This document shows positions 25,771 through 34,690 of a DNA stretch of 60,321 bases, in pieces (positions within the stretch are counted from its first letter, which is position 1; each line of letters opens with the position of its first letter). Source of the DNA: Anaeromyxobacter sp. PSR-1 (lineage in GTDB: Bacteria > Myxococcota > Myxococcia > Myxococcales > Anaeromyxobacteraceae); the NCBI RefSeq assembly GCF_000964525.1, contig NZ_BAZG01000011.1:1-60321 (forward strand), read 5' to 3'. The notes below the pieces were generated by a model, which ran no database searches, was not told the DNA's origin, and was given only the letters and a program-made list of their open reading frames with translations. Both the position numbers and the translations under genes were made by a program.

Positions 25771-26403
25771 CTACCCGACCAGCCCGTGGCGCACGGCGTA
25801 CTGCATCAGCTCGGCGTTCGAGCGCAGGGCCATCTTCTCGAGGATGCGGCTGCGGTAGGTGCTGACGGTCTTCACGCTGAGCTCGAGCCGCTCGGCGATC
25901 TCCGACACCGACCGCGCCGCGGCGAGCTGCAGGAAGATCTCCAGCTCGCGCGGCGAGAGCCGCTCGTGCGGGCTCCCGGTGCCGCCGCCGGCCAGGTGGT
26001 CGGCGAGCTGCTCGGCCAGCTCGTCGCCGACGTAGCGCCGGCCGGCCAGCACGCTGCGGATGGCCCGGATCAGCTCCTCGGGCGCGCGCTCCTTGGTCAG
26101 GTATGCGGACGCGCCGGCGCGGAGCGCCTGGATCACGAACTGGCGGTCGCCGTACATGCTCAGCACCACCACCGGCAGGCGCGGGTGCCGCTCCTTCAGC
26201 GGCGGGAGCGCGTTCAGGCTGTTCTGCCCGGCCATGGAGATGTCGAGCAGCAGCACGTCCCACGCCTGCGCCCCGAGCCGCTCCTGCAGCTCGGCGATGG
26301 TGGCCGCCTCGCCCACCGACGCGCCCGGGAACTCGGCCTCGAGGATGCGCCGCAGCCCGGACCGGAACATCGCGTGATCGTCAGCCAGCAGGATGCGCAG
26401 CAT
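25771..26403 (-). CDS. NarL/FixJ-type response regulator
   Basis: 210 residues: a receiver domain with Asp54 in VLLLDISMAG, acidic residues in LLADDHAMF and Lys in YLTKERAP; then a C-terminal LuxR-type HTH (LSPRELEIFLQLAAARSVSEIAERLELSVKTVSTYRSRIL). The start overlaps the end of the kinase gene by 23 bp, so they are one two-component unit. Regulators of this type act as phosphorylation-dependent sigma-70 activators or repressors. Likely targets are the cytochrome and transporter genes around it. Confidence 0.92.
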   Translation of the reverse strand: MLRILLADDHAMFRSGLRRILEAEFPGASVGEAATIAELQERLGAQAWDVLLLDISMAGQNSLNALPPLKERHPRLPVVVLSMYGDRQFVIQALRAGASAYLTKERAPEELIRAIRSVLAGRRYVGDELAEQLADHLAGGGTGSPHERLSPRELEIFLQLAAARSVSEIAERLELSVKTVSTYRSRILEKMALRSNAELMQYAVRHGLVG

Positions 26404-28165
26404 CGGGCCCGCCCGTCCTCGTCCGAGGGATCGTTACCACGATGGTCGTGCCGCCGCCCGGCGTCCCGGCGATCTCGAAGGTGCCGTCCACCAGCAGCGC
26501 GCGCTCCTGCATGCCCTGGATGCCCAGCGAGCGCCGGTCGTCCGCCGCCCAGGGGCCGATGCCCTTGCCGTCGTCGCGCACGGTGAGGACCAGGGCGGCC
26601 GGGGTGCCGCGCAGGTCGATCGAGACCTCGGTCGCGCCGGCGTGGCGCACCACGTTGGTGAGCGCCTCGCGCACGATCCGGAACAGCGTGACCGCCGGGA
26701 GCCACTCGACCGGCTCGACCGACGGGTCCACGTCCAGCATCACCGCCAGCCGGGTCCGCTGCTCGAGGTCCCGCACCAGCCCCTCGAGCGCGGCGGGGAG
26801 GCCGAGCCGGTCGAGGACCGGCGGCCGGAGGTCGGAGGAAACCCGCCGCACGAACGCCACCGCCTCGTCGAGCCGCTGCGCGAGCTCGGCGAAGCGCGCG
26901 CGCCGCGCCTCCGGGTCCTCGCCCCCGGCGCCCGCCCGCTGCAGCGCGGCGAGGTCCACCTTCACGCTGGTGAGCACCTGCCCCAGCTCGTCGTGCAGGT
27001 CCCGCGCGATGGCCGCCGCCTCCGCCTCCCGCGCCGCCGCCAGCCGGTGCGACATGGCGCGGAGCCGGCCCTGGACCTCGGCCGCCTCGCGCTGGCGCGC
27101 CGCGAGCGCGTCCGCCATGGCGTTGAACGCCCGCGTCAGCTCCGCGAGCTCCCCGTGCGCCGACGGCGTCTCGGCGCGCGCCGCGAGGTCGCCCTCCCCG
27201 AAGCGCCGCGCGGTGCGCGCGAGGTGCCGGAGCACGCGCAGCACCGACACCTCGGCCGCGAGCAGCACGCAGCCGATGGTGAACAGCGTGAGCAGCGCCA
27301 GCCCCGCCACCGTCCGGTAGAACGCGCGGTTCGCCTGCGCCGCGACCCGCGTGTAGGGCAGGCTCGCCACCACCGAGACGCCCGGCACCGCCGCCACCGG
27401 GGCCGCCACCAGGAAGCGCCGGTCGGTGCCGGACGCCTCCGCCACGGTGCCCTGGCCCGGCGCGTCCACCGCCCGGGCCAGCGCGGGATCGCGCGCCGCC
27501 CGGGCCGGCCAGGCGTCGTCGCCGGAGCGGCCGAGCGCGGTGCCGTTCCGGTCGGCGAGCACGAGCGCGTAGCCGGCCGGCAGCTCGGCCTGGCGCGCGA
27601 GCTGGTCGAGCCACTGGAGATCGAGCCCGACGAACAGCACCTCGGCGGGCGCGCCGCCGGCGCCGCGCACCGCGTAGGCGAGGTGGAGCACCGGGCGCCC
27701 CACCACCGGGCCGACCGCGTACTCGCCCACCTCGACGTCGGAGGACCCGAGCGCGCGCTCGAGCGCCGCGTTCCCGGCGAAGCTCACCCCGGGCGGCGCG
27801 GGCCGGGCGCTGCAGCGGAGCCGGCCGTCCGGCGAGAGGATCCCGATGGTGGTGAACTGCGGGTACCCGGCGAGGAGCGCCGGGAGCAGCTCCGGGCAGC
27901 GGGCCGCGTCGCCGGCCTCCGGCGCGGCCCGGAGCAGCCCGGCCAGGCGGCGCAGCAGCGTGCGCGCGCCCTCGAGCTGGTGGCCGTGCTCGCGCGAGGC
28001 GAGCTGCGCGAGCAGCAGCGCCTCCTGCTCGATGCGCCGCACCACCGCGGTCCGCTCCGCGCTCGCCGCGTAGAACGTGAACAGCATCGCGGGCAGCGTC
28101 GCGAAGCAGACCAGCAGCACCAGCCTGCCGCGGAGCGTCCCGAGGACGGTGAGGAGCCTGCGCAC
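26381..28165 (-). CDS. Sensor histidine kinase, HisKA_3 (NarX-like) with periplasmic sensor
   Basis: 594 residues. TM1 (about 10-30), a large periplasmic domain (about 35-290) of the Cache type judging from its length and the pattern VLADRNGTALGRSGDD, TM2 (about 295-315), HAMP (about 320-370), then HisKA_3 with the phospho-His in AIARDLHDELGQVL, and an HATPase domain with DDGKGIGP and LGIQGMQERALLVDG. This is the architecture of NarX-class kinases that pair with LuxR-type regulators, here the gene immediately downstream. The ligand is not deducible. It begins 73 bp after the cytochrome gene on the same strand. Confidence 0.9.
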   Translation of the reverse strand: MRRLLTVLGTLRGRLVLLVCFATLPAMLFTFYAASAERTAVVRRIEQEALLLAQLASREHGHQLEGARTLLRRLAGLLRAAPEAGDAARCPELLPALLAGYPQFTTIGILSPDGRLRCSARPAPPGVSFAGNAALERALGSSDVEVGEYAVGPVVGRPVLHLAYAVRGAGGAPAEVLFVGLDLQWLDQLARQAELPAGYALVLADRNGTALGRSGDDAWPARAARDPALARAVDAPGQGTVAEASGTDRRFLVAAPVAAVPGVSVVASLPYTRVAAQANRAFYRTVAGLALLTLFTIGCVLLAAEVSVLRVLRHLARTARRFGEGDLAARAETPSAHGELAELTRAFNAMADALAARQREAAEVQGRLRAMSHRLAAAREAEAAAIARDLHDELGQVLTSVKVDLAALQRAGAGGEDPEARRARFAELAQRLDEAVAFVRRVSSDLRPPVLDRLGLPAALEGLVRDLEQRTRLAVMLDVDPSVEPVEWLPAVTLFRIVREALTNVVRHAGATEVSIDLRGTPAALVLTVRDDGKGIGPWAADDRRSLGIQGMQERALLVDGTFEIAGTPGGGTTIVVTIPRTRTGGPDAAHPAG

Positions 28166-28238
28166 GCAGCGATCACCCTAGCGCGCCGGAGGCGCCCGTG
28201 CGGGCGCCCCCGGCAGCCAGGACGGGGCGCGGTCGCGC

Positions 28239-29870
28239 CTACGGGGCAGCCTGCACCCGCGACGCCTTCTCCTGCAGGTACCAGGCGTGCTCGGGGCGGG
28301 CGAGGATCCCGTCGAGCACCGCGGTGGCGGCCCGCGCCTGCGTCTTGCGGCCGGCCGCCTCGGCGTGCGCGATGGCCTCGCGCGCCTCCGGCACCACGCC
28401 CTCGTAGAAGCGCTTCGCGACCTCGTACATGCCGTGCCAGTGCGCGTAGTCCGGGGACATCATCGCGGCGCCGTGGCGGGCGCGGCGGCCCTCGTGGTGG
28501 TGCAGCTCGAACCACTCCCACTCGATCTTCTCGTCGAACGGCGTGCGGGTCAGGATCCCCTGCGCGTACAGCGCGTCCATGAGCGCCTGGCCGGGCTTCG
28601 CGAACTTCTCGTTGTAGAGCGCGACGAGGTCGTCGTACTGCCGGTAGGCCGCGTCCACCGTGGAGGTCGCGTGGCACACGTTGCACGCGGTCTTCATGCG
28701 GTCGCGCTTCTGCGCGGCGGTGTCCACCACCGCCGCCTTCCGGCGGGCCGGGTCGGACGCGGTGACCACCCGGTGGTCCACGTCGGTGTCCATGGGGAGC
28801 GAGACCGGCGGGCGGTTCGTCCAGGAGATGCGCTCGCCGGGATCGTGCGTGACCTTGCCGCCGTTCACGTTCGCGGACATGTGGCAGGTGGCGCAGGTCG
28901 GCGCGGCCGCGTAGTCCTTGCCGAGCACCCAGCTCTTGCCGTCCAGGTTCATGCGCTCGCGCGCGTCGCGGTAGGCGACGCCGTGCTTGGACGACTCGTA
29001 GATCTCCTTCTGCGGGTGGTCGGGGCCGAGGTGGCAGGTGCCGCAGGCCTCCGGCTGGCGCGCGCGCCGCGCGGAGAAGTCGTGGCGGCTGTGGCAGGCG
29101 GCGCAGGAGCCGAGCGAGCCGTCGAGGTTGAGCCGGCCGATGCCGGTGTTGGGCCAGGTGCCCTCCACGAACACCGGCTTGCCCTCCGCGTCGCGCAGGA
29201 CCCGCGCCAGCACCTCGGGCCGGGTGGGCTTGCCGTCGGGCCCGGGCTTCAGGTCGTCCACCGTGATGGGCGCGCCGGTCCTCGCCTTCAGCGCGGTCTT
29301 GTTGCCGTGGCACTGCTGGCAGCCCGCCTGCGCGCTGGCGAGCCCGTTCACCGGGCCGGCGGGCCCGCCGGCCTTCCCGCCGGCCTTCCCGGCGGCGGAC
29401 GGCGCGAACGGCGCGAACGGCTCGCGCGCGCCCTCGATGGTCTCGGCGATCTGGTTGTCGAGCGAGGCGAGGATGTTGCCGGCCTTGGCGTGGTGGCTCT
29501 TGCCGAACTCGGCGCTCTCGGTGGCGTGGCAGCGGGCGCAGTCGCGCGGCGTGACGATGGTCGCGACCAGCTCGCCGTTGTGCTCGAACGCGTCGGCGTC
29601 GCCCTTCGAGGCCTGGTGGCACTCGAGGCACCCGACGCCCTTCTTCGCGTGGGCGCTCTCGTGCCACTGCTCGACGATGCCGGCGTTCGCGTCGGCGTGG
29701 CAGTCGAGGCAGGCCTGCGAGCGGGTGGAGAGCGCGGCGGCCGCGGCCGGGGGAGCGGCGCCGGGCTTCGCGGCGGGCTTGCCGCCGGGCTTGGCGGAGG
29801 CCGTCGCGGCCGCGAGGGCGGCCGGCGCGAGGCAGAGGGCGGCGAGGAGCGCGAGGCGACGTGGGTGCAT
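28239..29870 (-). CDS. Octaheme c-type cytochrome, hydroxylamine-oxidoreductase (HAO)-like
   Basis: 543 residues from the ATG at 29868-29870, with a signal peptide (about 1-25) and an Ala/Pro/Lys-rich tether. Eight CxxCH haem sites are visible at about residues 54, 81, 111, 184, 256, 276, 326 and 396, and many extra His are present for distal ligation. Number, spacing and length fit the HAO/octaheme nitrite-reductase-like family. The long C-terminal helical part without haems (about 405-543, HHHEGRRARHGAAMMSPDYAHWHGMYEV) also fits HAO. Whether the P460-type cross-linking Tyr exists cannot be judged by eye. In non-nitrifiers such proteins are thought to reduce nitrite or hydroxylamine. A NarX/NarL-like pair follows on the same strand. 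Confidence 0.85.
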   Translation of the reverse strand: MHPRRLALLAALCLAPAALAAATASAKPGGKPAAKPGAAPPAAAAALSTRSQACLDCHADANAGIVEQWHESAHAKKGVGCLECHQASKGDADAFEHNGELVATIVTPRDCARCHATESAEFGKSHHAKAGNILASLDNQIAETIEGAREPFAPFAPSAAGKAGGKAGGPAGPVNGLASAQAGCQQCHGNKTALKARTGAPITVDDLKPGPDGKPTRPEVLARVLRDAEGKPVFVEGTWPNTGIGRLNLDGSLGSCAACHSRHDFSARRARQPEACGTCHLGPDHPQKEIYESSKHGVAYRDARERMNLDGKSWVLGKDYAAAPTCATCHMSANVNGGKVTHDPGERISWTNRPPVSLPMDTDVDHRVVTASDPARRKAAVVDTAAQKRDRMKTACNVCHATSTVDAAYRQYDDLVALYNEKFAKPGQALMDALYAQGILTRTPFDEKIEWEWFELHHHEGRRARHGAAMMSPDYAHWHGMYEVAKRFYEGVVPEAREAIAHAEAAGRKTQARAATAVLDGILARPEHAWYLQEKASRVQAAP

Positions 29871-29935
29871 GGATCCTCTCGGAGGCGCGTTCGAGGTTGG
29901 CGCGCTGCAGGGGCCGCGCGGCGTCCGCCACGAGA

Positions 29936-29950
29936 GCAAGGCGCCTGCCA
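29936..29950 (-). promoter_or_regulatory. Sigma-54-like promoter upstream of the octaheme cytochrome
   Basis: On the minus strand it reads TGGCAGGCGCCTTGC, matching TGGCA-N6-TTGC with correct -24/-12 spacing; only the last base of the -24 block (G for C) departs from consensus. It lies 66 bp upstream of the cytochrome ATG. The neighbouring NarL-type regulator cannot activate sigma-54 itself, so another activator would be needed, which lowers confidence. Confidence 0.4.
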
Positions 29951-30045
29951 GGGTGCACGCCACGTGGAATCGAGCACTTGCGCGATCCGCCCCATGAGCG
30001 GCACCGCTATTTGGGTACCCCGGACCGCTCCTTCGGTGGCGCGAT

Positions 30046-30113
30046 GATTTCACCCGGGCGTTATTGACCGCCCCGCCCTCCCCGCGGTAAGCCTGCGCCG
30101 GATTTCACCCGGG
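30046..30113. promoter_or_regulatory. Direct repeat GATTTCACCCGGG, possible operator
   Basis: Two exact 13-bp copies, at 30046-30058 and 30101-30113, 55 bp apart (about five helical turns). The second extends into the 10-bp palindrome CACCCGGGTG. Both lie just upstream of the DUF2239 gene (ATG 30142). The gap 29871-30141 separates divergent genes, so the site may serve either. Confidence 0.5.
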
Positions 30114-30141
30114 TGGAATTCCCGGCAGGCGGAGCGAGGCG

Positions 30142-30741
30142 ATGGCGGACGAGGATCGCTACACGGCGTTCGCGGGCGCGCGGCGGATCGCGTCGGGCGC
30201 GCTGCGCGAGGTGCTGCCCGCGCTGAAGGCGCACCACGACGCCGGCGGGGCGCCGGCGCTCGTGTTCCACGATGCGAGCGGCAAGCAGGTGGACTTCGAC
30301 CTGCGCGGCACCGTGGCCGAGGTGCTGGCCCGCGCCGAGCCGCCGCGCCGCGCGGGCCCGGGCCGGCCCAGGCTGGGCGTGGTGAGCCGCGAGATCTCGC
30401 TCCTGCCGCGCCACTGGGAGTGGCTCGAGCGGCAGCCGGGCGGGATCTCGGCGGCGCTGCGGCGGCTCGTGGACGAGGCGCGCCGGCGCGAGCCGGACCG
30501 GGCCCGCGCGCGCCGGGTCCGCGAGGCCGCCGACCGGTTCATGTGGGCGATCGCGGGCGACCTGCCCGGCGCCGAGGAGGCCTCGCGCGCGCTGTACGCG
30601 CGCGACGGCCAGCGCCTCCGGACGCTGGTGCGGGCGTGGCCGCGGGACGTGCGGGCGCACCTGCTCGCGCTGGCGGAGGAGGCCGAGCGCCTGGAGCGAC
30701 CGGCGCAGGGAGAGGACGGGGCATGGACCGCAAGGAGCTGA
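30142..30741 (+). CDS. DUF2239 family protein
   Basis: 199 residues. The N-terminal YTAFAGARRIASGALREVLPALKAHHD and the mid-segment LVFHDASGKQVDFDLRGT match DUF2239, whose members usually also carry a GRPRLGVVSREISLLPRHWEWL block, present here at about 78-100. The rest is helical and Arg-rich (ISAALRRLVDEARRR). The family is uncharacterised; the middle block resembles a ribbon-helix-helix-type nucleic-acid-binding segment. It overlaps the GIY-YIG gene by 19 bp. Two copies of a 13-bp repeat upstream could be its operators. Confidence 0.8.
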   Translation: MADEDRYTAFAGARRIASGALREVLPALKAHHDAGGAPALVFHDASGKQVDFDLRGTVAEVLARAEPPRRAGPGRPRLGVVSREISLLPRHWEWLERQPGGISAALRRLVDEARRREPDRARARRVREAADRFMWAIAGDLPGAEEASRALYARDGQRLRTLVRAWPRDVRAHLLALAEEAERLERPAQGEDGAWTARS

Positions 30742-31091
30742 AGCGGCAGGCGCGCGAGGAGAGGCCGGTCGCGGCCGTCTACCAGATCCGCAACGTGCGC
30801 GACGGGCGCATCCTCGTCGAGAGCACGCTCAACCTGCGGACGCTGAACGGGCGGCGGCTGACGCTGGCGAGCGGCACGCACCCGAACGCGCGGCTGCGCG
30901 CCGACGTGGCGGCGCTCGGGCCCGACGCGTTCGCCCTCGAGGTGCTGCAGGTCCTCGAGGAGGACGAGGACGGGCTCGTCTGGCGCCGGGACGCCCTGCG
31001 GCGGCTCGAGGCGGCGTGGATCGAGCGGCTCCGCCCGTGGGGCGAGCGCGGCTATCACCTGCCGCCGCGGGCGCGTGACCCCGCCGCGTGA
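30723..31091 (+). CDS. GIY-YIG family protein (degenerate)
   Basis: 122 residues from the ATG at 30723. AAVYQIRNVRDGRILVEST occupies the place of the GIY...YIG motif (V-Y and V-E-S), and LTLASGTHPNARLRADVAALGPDAFALEVLQVLEE matches the subfamily of small bacterial GIY-YIG proteins that share a G-(S/T)-H-P-N-x-x-L segment. The first Gly and the usual Y-I-G are altered, so nuclease activity may be weak or lost. A C-terminal helix contains a basic RRLEAAWIERLRPWGERGYH. It is in an operon with DUF2239. Confidence 0.7.
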   Translation: MDRKELKRQAREERPVAAVYQIRNVRDGRILVESTLNLRTLNGRRLTLASGTHPNARLRADVAALGPDAFALEVLQVLEEDEDGLVWRRDALRRLEAAWIERLRPWGERGYHLPPRARDPAA

Positions 31092-31258
31092 GGCCGCCCG
31101 CGGTGCCGGCGCCACTCCGCCGCGGTCGGCTCCCAGAGCTCGGCCGGCAGCCGGCCCGCCACGAACGCGCGCTCCTCCACGCCGTCCGGCGCCGGGCACG
31201 CGCGCCTCCGCACCGGGTGCCGAGGATTGCGCCGCGCTGCGGCATGGGCGCCCTTCAC
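31055..31258 (-). CDS. Possible small Arg-rich protein, 67 aa
   Basis: A minus-strand frame starting at 31258 whose central part (CPAPDGVEERAFVAGRLPAELWEPTAAEWRRH) has a plausible amino-acid mix, but its first and last thirds are Arg/Gly/Ala-rich as in shadow frames, and it runs into the end of the GIY-YIG gene by 37 bp. I list it as possible only. If it is not real, the gap 31092-31475 (384 bp) holds only the glutamate dehydrogenase promoter region, which is AT-richer from about 31340 onward and shows a TAGATT-like -10 at 31291-31296. Confidence 0.25.
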   Translation of the reverse strand: MKGAHAAARRNPRHPVRRRACPAPDGVEERAFVAGRLPAELWEPTAAEWRRHRGRPHAAGSRARGGR

Positions 31259-31475
31259 TTGGGGCGCAGGAACCGGCGCGGCCGGCTGCTAGATTCCGCC
31301 CGCCGAAATACCCTCCGCCGGGGGTGAGCAGAGCTGGCAGGGGGGCCGACGCTTGACGACATCCTACCGTAAGGACTGGCGTTTTCGGACAAGACGGAAC
31401 ATTGATTAACGAGGGATCGAAGGCTACCATTCGCCCGCCTTCGGAACTCCCTCATTACGCGAGGCAATCACCGAC

Positions 31476-33002
31476 ATGGCCGGTCGCAACGGGAAGACGA
31501 GCTTCTACGACGAGGCGATGGAGACGTTTCACCGGGCCGCGGACCTCATCAAGATGGACCCGCGCGTCCGCATGGAGCTGGAGGAGCCGGACTTCGAGCA
31601 CATCTTCTACGTCACCGTCGAGACGAGGGACCGGCTGGTGCCGCTGTCCCCCGACGAGCAGGCGAAGTTCCGCGACCTGCCCGCCTCCGACGTGAAGGCC
31701 GCCGACGCGTTCGAGCCGCTCGCGAACGGCAACTACGTCCTGCACCGCCGCGCGCTGCTCAAGGCGGACATCACCATGCGCTCGGGCGTGATGAACATCC
31801 CGGGCAAGGGCTTCTTCCGGATCGAGAAGGGCGGGCCGAAGAAGTTCAAGGCGTACCGGATCCAGCACAACCAGGTGCGCGGGCCGTACAAGGGCGGCAT
31901 CCGCTACCACAAGGACGTCTCGCTCGACCTGTTCAAGACGCTCGCCGCCGACATGACGTGGAAGACGGCCATCGCCGAGATCCCGTTCGGCGGCGCCAAG
32001 GGCGGCATCAAGATCGACCCCTTCAACTACTCGAAGGAGGAGATCGAGCACCTCACGCTGCGCTTCATCTACAAGATGAAGGGGCTCATCGGCCCGTACA
32101 TCGACATCCCCGCGCCGGACGTGAACACCAACGGGGAGATCATGGCGATGATGATGCGCCAGTTCACCGACGGTGAGCGCGAGCACCACCGCCTGCGCGG
32201 CGTGGTCACCGGCAAGGACGTGCGCATCGGCGGCTCGGAGGGGCGCGTCCGCGCCACCGGCCAGGGCGTCGTCTACTGCATCGAGGAGTGGGCGCGCGAG
32301 CACAAGTTCGACCTGAAGGGCGCGCGCGTCATCGTGCAGGGCTTCGGCAACGTGGGCTCGAACGCGGCCGAGATCCTCGCCGCCATGGGCGCCAAGATCG
32401 TCGCGGTGAACGACGCGTTCGGCACCATCCACGCCGACGCCGGCCTCGACGTCCACGCGCTCGCGCAGCACGTCCACCAGAACCCGAAGAACCTGAAGAA
32501 GACGGTGGCCGGGTTCACCGGCGGCACCGCCATCTCCAAGGACGACTTCTGGGGCGTGGAGGCCGACATCTGCATCCCGGCCGCGCTCGGCGAGGAGATC
32601 GACGGCCCGGTGGCGGAGCGGCTCAAGGTGCGCCTGGTGGCCGAGGCCGCGAACGGCCCGACCACGCGCGAGGGCGACCGCGTGCTCGCCGCGCGCAAGA
32701 TCGAGGTCATCCCGGACATCATCTGCAACGCCGGCGGCGTGACGGTCTCGTACTACGAGTGGCTGCAGAACCAGCGCCTCGAGCACTGGTCCGAGGCCGA
32801 GGTGAACGCTCGCCTCGAGCAGGCCATCAAGAAGAACTACGCCATCATCCGCGACATCTCGCTGAACCGCCCGCAGCGCACGCCGCTCTACGACTCGCGG
32901 CCGTACTGCGTCGGCCAGCAGGTGGACGTGCGCACCGCCGCCATGGTGCTCGCGCTGAAGCGCATCGAGGCGCACTACCTGCTGGAAGGGTTCTCGCAGT
33001 AG
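31476..33002 (+). CDS. gdhA: Glu/Leu/Phe/Val-type (glutamate) dehydrogenase
   Basis: 508 residues from the ATG at 31476. The dimerisation domain holds the substrate site: YRIQHNQVRGPYKGGIRYHKDVS, then MTWKTAIAEIPFGGAKGGI with the catalytic Lys in GGAKGG and IPAPDVNTNGEIMAMMM. The Rossmann domain shows VIVQGFGNVGSNAAEIL. The N-terminal about 75 residues are longer than in the usual 420-residue bacterial enzyme, similar to some deltaproteobacterial homologues. The reaction is oxidative deamination of glutamate to 2-oxoglutarate or its reverse; NAD or NADP preference cannot be told. Paired with aspA in the same window, it suggests active amino-acid/ammonia metabolism. Confidence 0.93.
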   Translation: MAGRNGKTSFYDEAMETFHRAADLIKMDPRVRMELEEPDFEHIFYVTVETRDRLVPLSPDEQAKFRDLPASDVKAADAFEPLANGNYVLHRRALLKADITMRSGVMNIPGKGFFRIEKGGPKKFKAYRIQHNQVRGPYKGGIRYHKDVSLDLFKTLAADMTWKTAIAEIPFGGAKGGIKIDPFNYSKEEIEHLTLRFIYKMKGLIGPYIDIPAPDVNTNGEIMAMMMRQFTDGEREHHRLRGVVTGKDVRIGGSEGRVRATGQGVVYCIEEWAREHKFDLKGARVIVQGFGNVGSNAAEILAAMGAKIVAVNDAFGTIHADAGLDVHALAQHVHQNPKNLKKTVAGFTGGTAISKDDFWGVEADICIPAALGEEIDGPVAERLKVRLVAEAANGPTTREGDRVLAARKIEVIPDIICNAGGVTVSYYEWLQNQRLEHWSEAEVNARLEQAIKKNYAIIRDISLNRPQRTPLYDSRPYCVGQQVDVRTAAMVLALKRIEAHYLLEGFSQ

Positions 33003-33076
33003 GCGACCCGCCCGTCCGCTCGTGGTTCGACGGGCTCACCACGAGCGGACCTCCGGCGCGTCCGGCGGCCCCTCCC

Positions 33077-34690
33077 TCACTCGTCGTCACCCGCCACCGC
33101 CGCGAGCAGCGCCTCGCGCCGCGCCGAGAGCAGGCGCGCGGTGCGCGGCAGCGCCAGGCGGTACAGCCAGAGGCCCAGCGCGCCCAGCGCGGCCCAGGAC
33201 GCCGCCACCAGCCAGGGCCACTCCAGGCGCAGCGCCGCCAGCACCGGGAGCGCGAACACCGCGCTCACCGCCGAGACCAGCGCCATGCCGGCGAGCGCGG
33301 TGAGCGGCGACAGGCGGCCGCCGCGCTGGATCGAGGTCGAGGCCGCCCGCGGCACCAGCACCGAGACCACGTTGCCGGCGGCGAGGAACCAGGGCGCGGC
33401 CCCGGCGTGGAGCGCCACCGCCGCGGCGACCGCCCAGGCCGGGGGCGCCCCCGCGGCGGCGGTCAGGGCCGCCGCGCTCGCGGCGAAGAGCGCGAGCGCC
33501 AGCGCGTAGACGGCGGCGTTCTTGGCGGCGAGCGCGTCCTCGAGGCGCACCGGGGCGAGGAACCACGCCCGCGCGCCGCCGCGGTCGCCGCCGAAGGCGT
33601 TCAGCCAGAACACCTCGGTCGCGAGGTGCGTGTACATCGCGAGCCCCACCAGCGGCAGGAGCCTCACCACCTCCCCCGCCTCCGCCGGCAGGTGCGGCGC
33701 CACCTTCCAGCCGAAGAACGCCGACAGCGCCGGGACGATGAGCGCGAGGACGGTGACGAGCGGATGGCGCGCCAGGTACTTCAGCTCCTTCTCGAGGAGC
33801 GGCGCGAGCCGGCCCGGCAGCCGCCACCCGCCGCCGGCCGCGCGCGCCGCGCCGCCGGCGCCCTCCCCGCCCGACCGCGCGTCGGCGAGCGCGAGCCGGT
33901 AGGCCGCCCAGCCCGAGAGCGCGCCGGCGGCGAGCAGCGCCGCGATCCAGGGGAGCGCCGCCGCGCTGCGGCCGGTGAACAGCGCCGCCCCCGCCTCGCT
34001 CGCCAGCGCCGCCGGGTAGGCCAGCCAGCGGAACCGGGCCAGCGTCCGGATCGCCTGGAACACGCCCGGCCGCGGGCCGCCGCCCGAGGAGAGGAGCAGG
34101 AAGGCCAGGCCGAGGTAGATGGCCGCGATGCCGAGCTCGCGCACCCGCCGCCCGCGCAGCAGCCGCCCCAGGAGCTCCTGCACCAGCGCCGCCATGGCGG
34201 CGGTGGCCGCCACGAAGCCGAGGCTCACCAGCGCGAGCAGCGCCAGCCACGCGCCCGGCCGCGCCAGCGCGGCGCCCGCGAAGGCGCCCAGCAGCAGCAG
34301 GCACCAGAACCAGGTGAACGGGTCGCCCAGCACCGACGCGGCCAGGCCGTAGCCGTAGACCCGGGCCGGCGGCAGCGGGTAGACGAGGAACCGGCGCAGG
34401 TCGAGCTGGGAGCGGTCCGAGACCGAGAGCGACACCGCCATCCAGGTCTGCCACACGCCGAAGTAGAGCGCCGCCACCGGGATCGACGAGCGCAGGCCCG
34501 GGCCCGCGCGCGCCGCCTGGTACGCACCCGCGCCGGTGAGGCCGGCGAAGACCAGGCCGGCCGGGATCGCGAACGCGAAGGTGGCGATGCGCGCCACCAG
34601 CTCCGGCACGCCCGAGCCGCCGCGCAGCCGCCGCCAGAGCACCCGCAGCCGGAGCTCGGCCAGCGCGCGCAGCGGTCCGCCCGCGCTCAC
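33077..34690 (-). CDS. ABC exporter membrane protein
   Basis: 537 residues with a GTG start that overlaps the ATPase stop by 4 bp (GTGA). At least ten hydrophobic segments alternate with Arg-rich loops. The sequence has two similar halves around an extended polar loop at about 265-310, as in large ABC-2-like permeases (ELRLRVLWRRLRGGSG near the N terminus; LEKELKYLARHPLVT in the middle). It is the only permease of the pair, so the exporter would be two ATPases plus one or two copies of this. Substrate unknown. Confidence 0.85.
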   Translation of the reverse strand: MSAGGPLRALAELRLRVLWRRLRGGSGVPELVARIATFAFAIPAGLVFAGLTGAGAYQAARAGPGLRSSIPVAALYFGVWQTWMAVSLSVSDRSQLDLRRFLVYPLPPARVYGYGLAASVLGDPFTWFWCLLLLGAFAGAALARPGAWLALLALVSLGFVAATAAMAALVQELLGRLLRGRRVRELGIAAIYLGLAFLLLSSGGGPRPGVFQAIRTLARFRWLAYPAALASEAGAALFTGRSAAALPWIAALLAAGALSGWAAYRLALADARSGGEGAGGAARAAGGGWRLPGRLAPLLEKELKYLARHPLVTVLALIVPALSAFFGWKVAPHLPAEAGEVVRLLPLVGLAMYTHLATEVFWLNAFGGDRGGARAWFLAPVRLEDALAAKNAAVYALALALFAASAAALTAAAGAPPAWAVAAAVALHAGAAPWFLAAGNVVSVLVPRAASTSIQRGGRLSPLTALAGMALVSAVSAVFALPVLAALRLEWPWLVAASWAALGALGLWLYRLALPRTARLLSARREALLAAVAGDDE

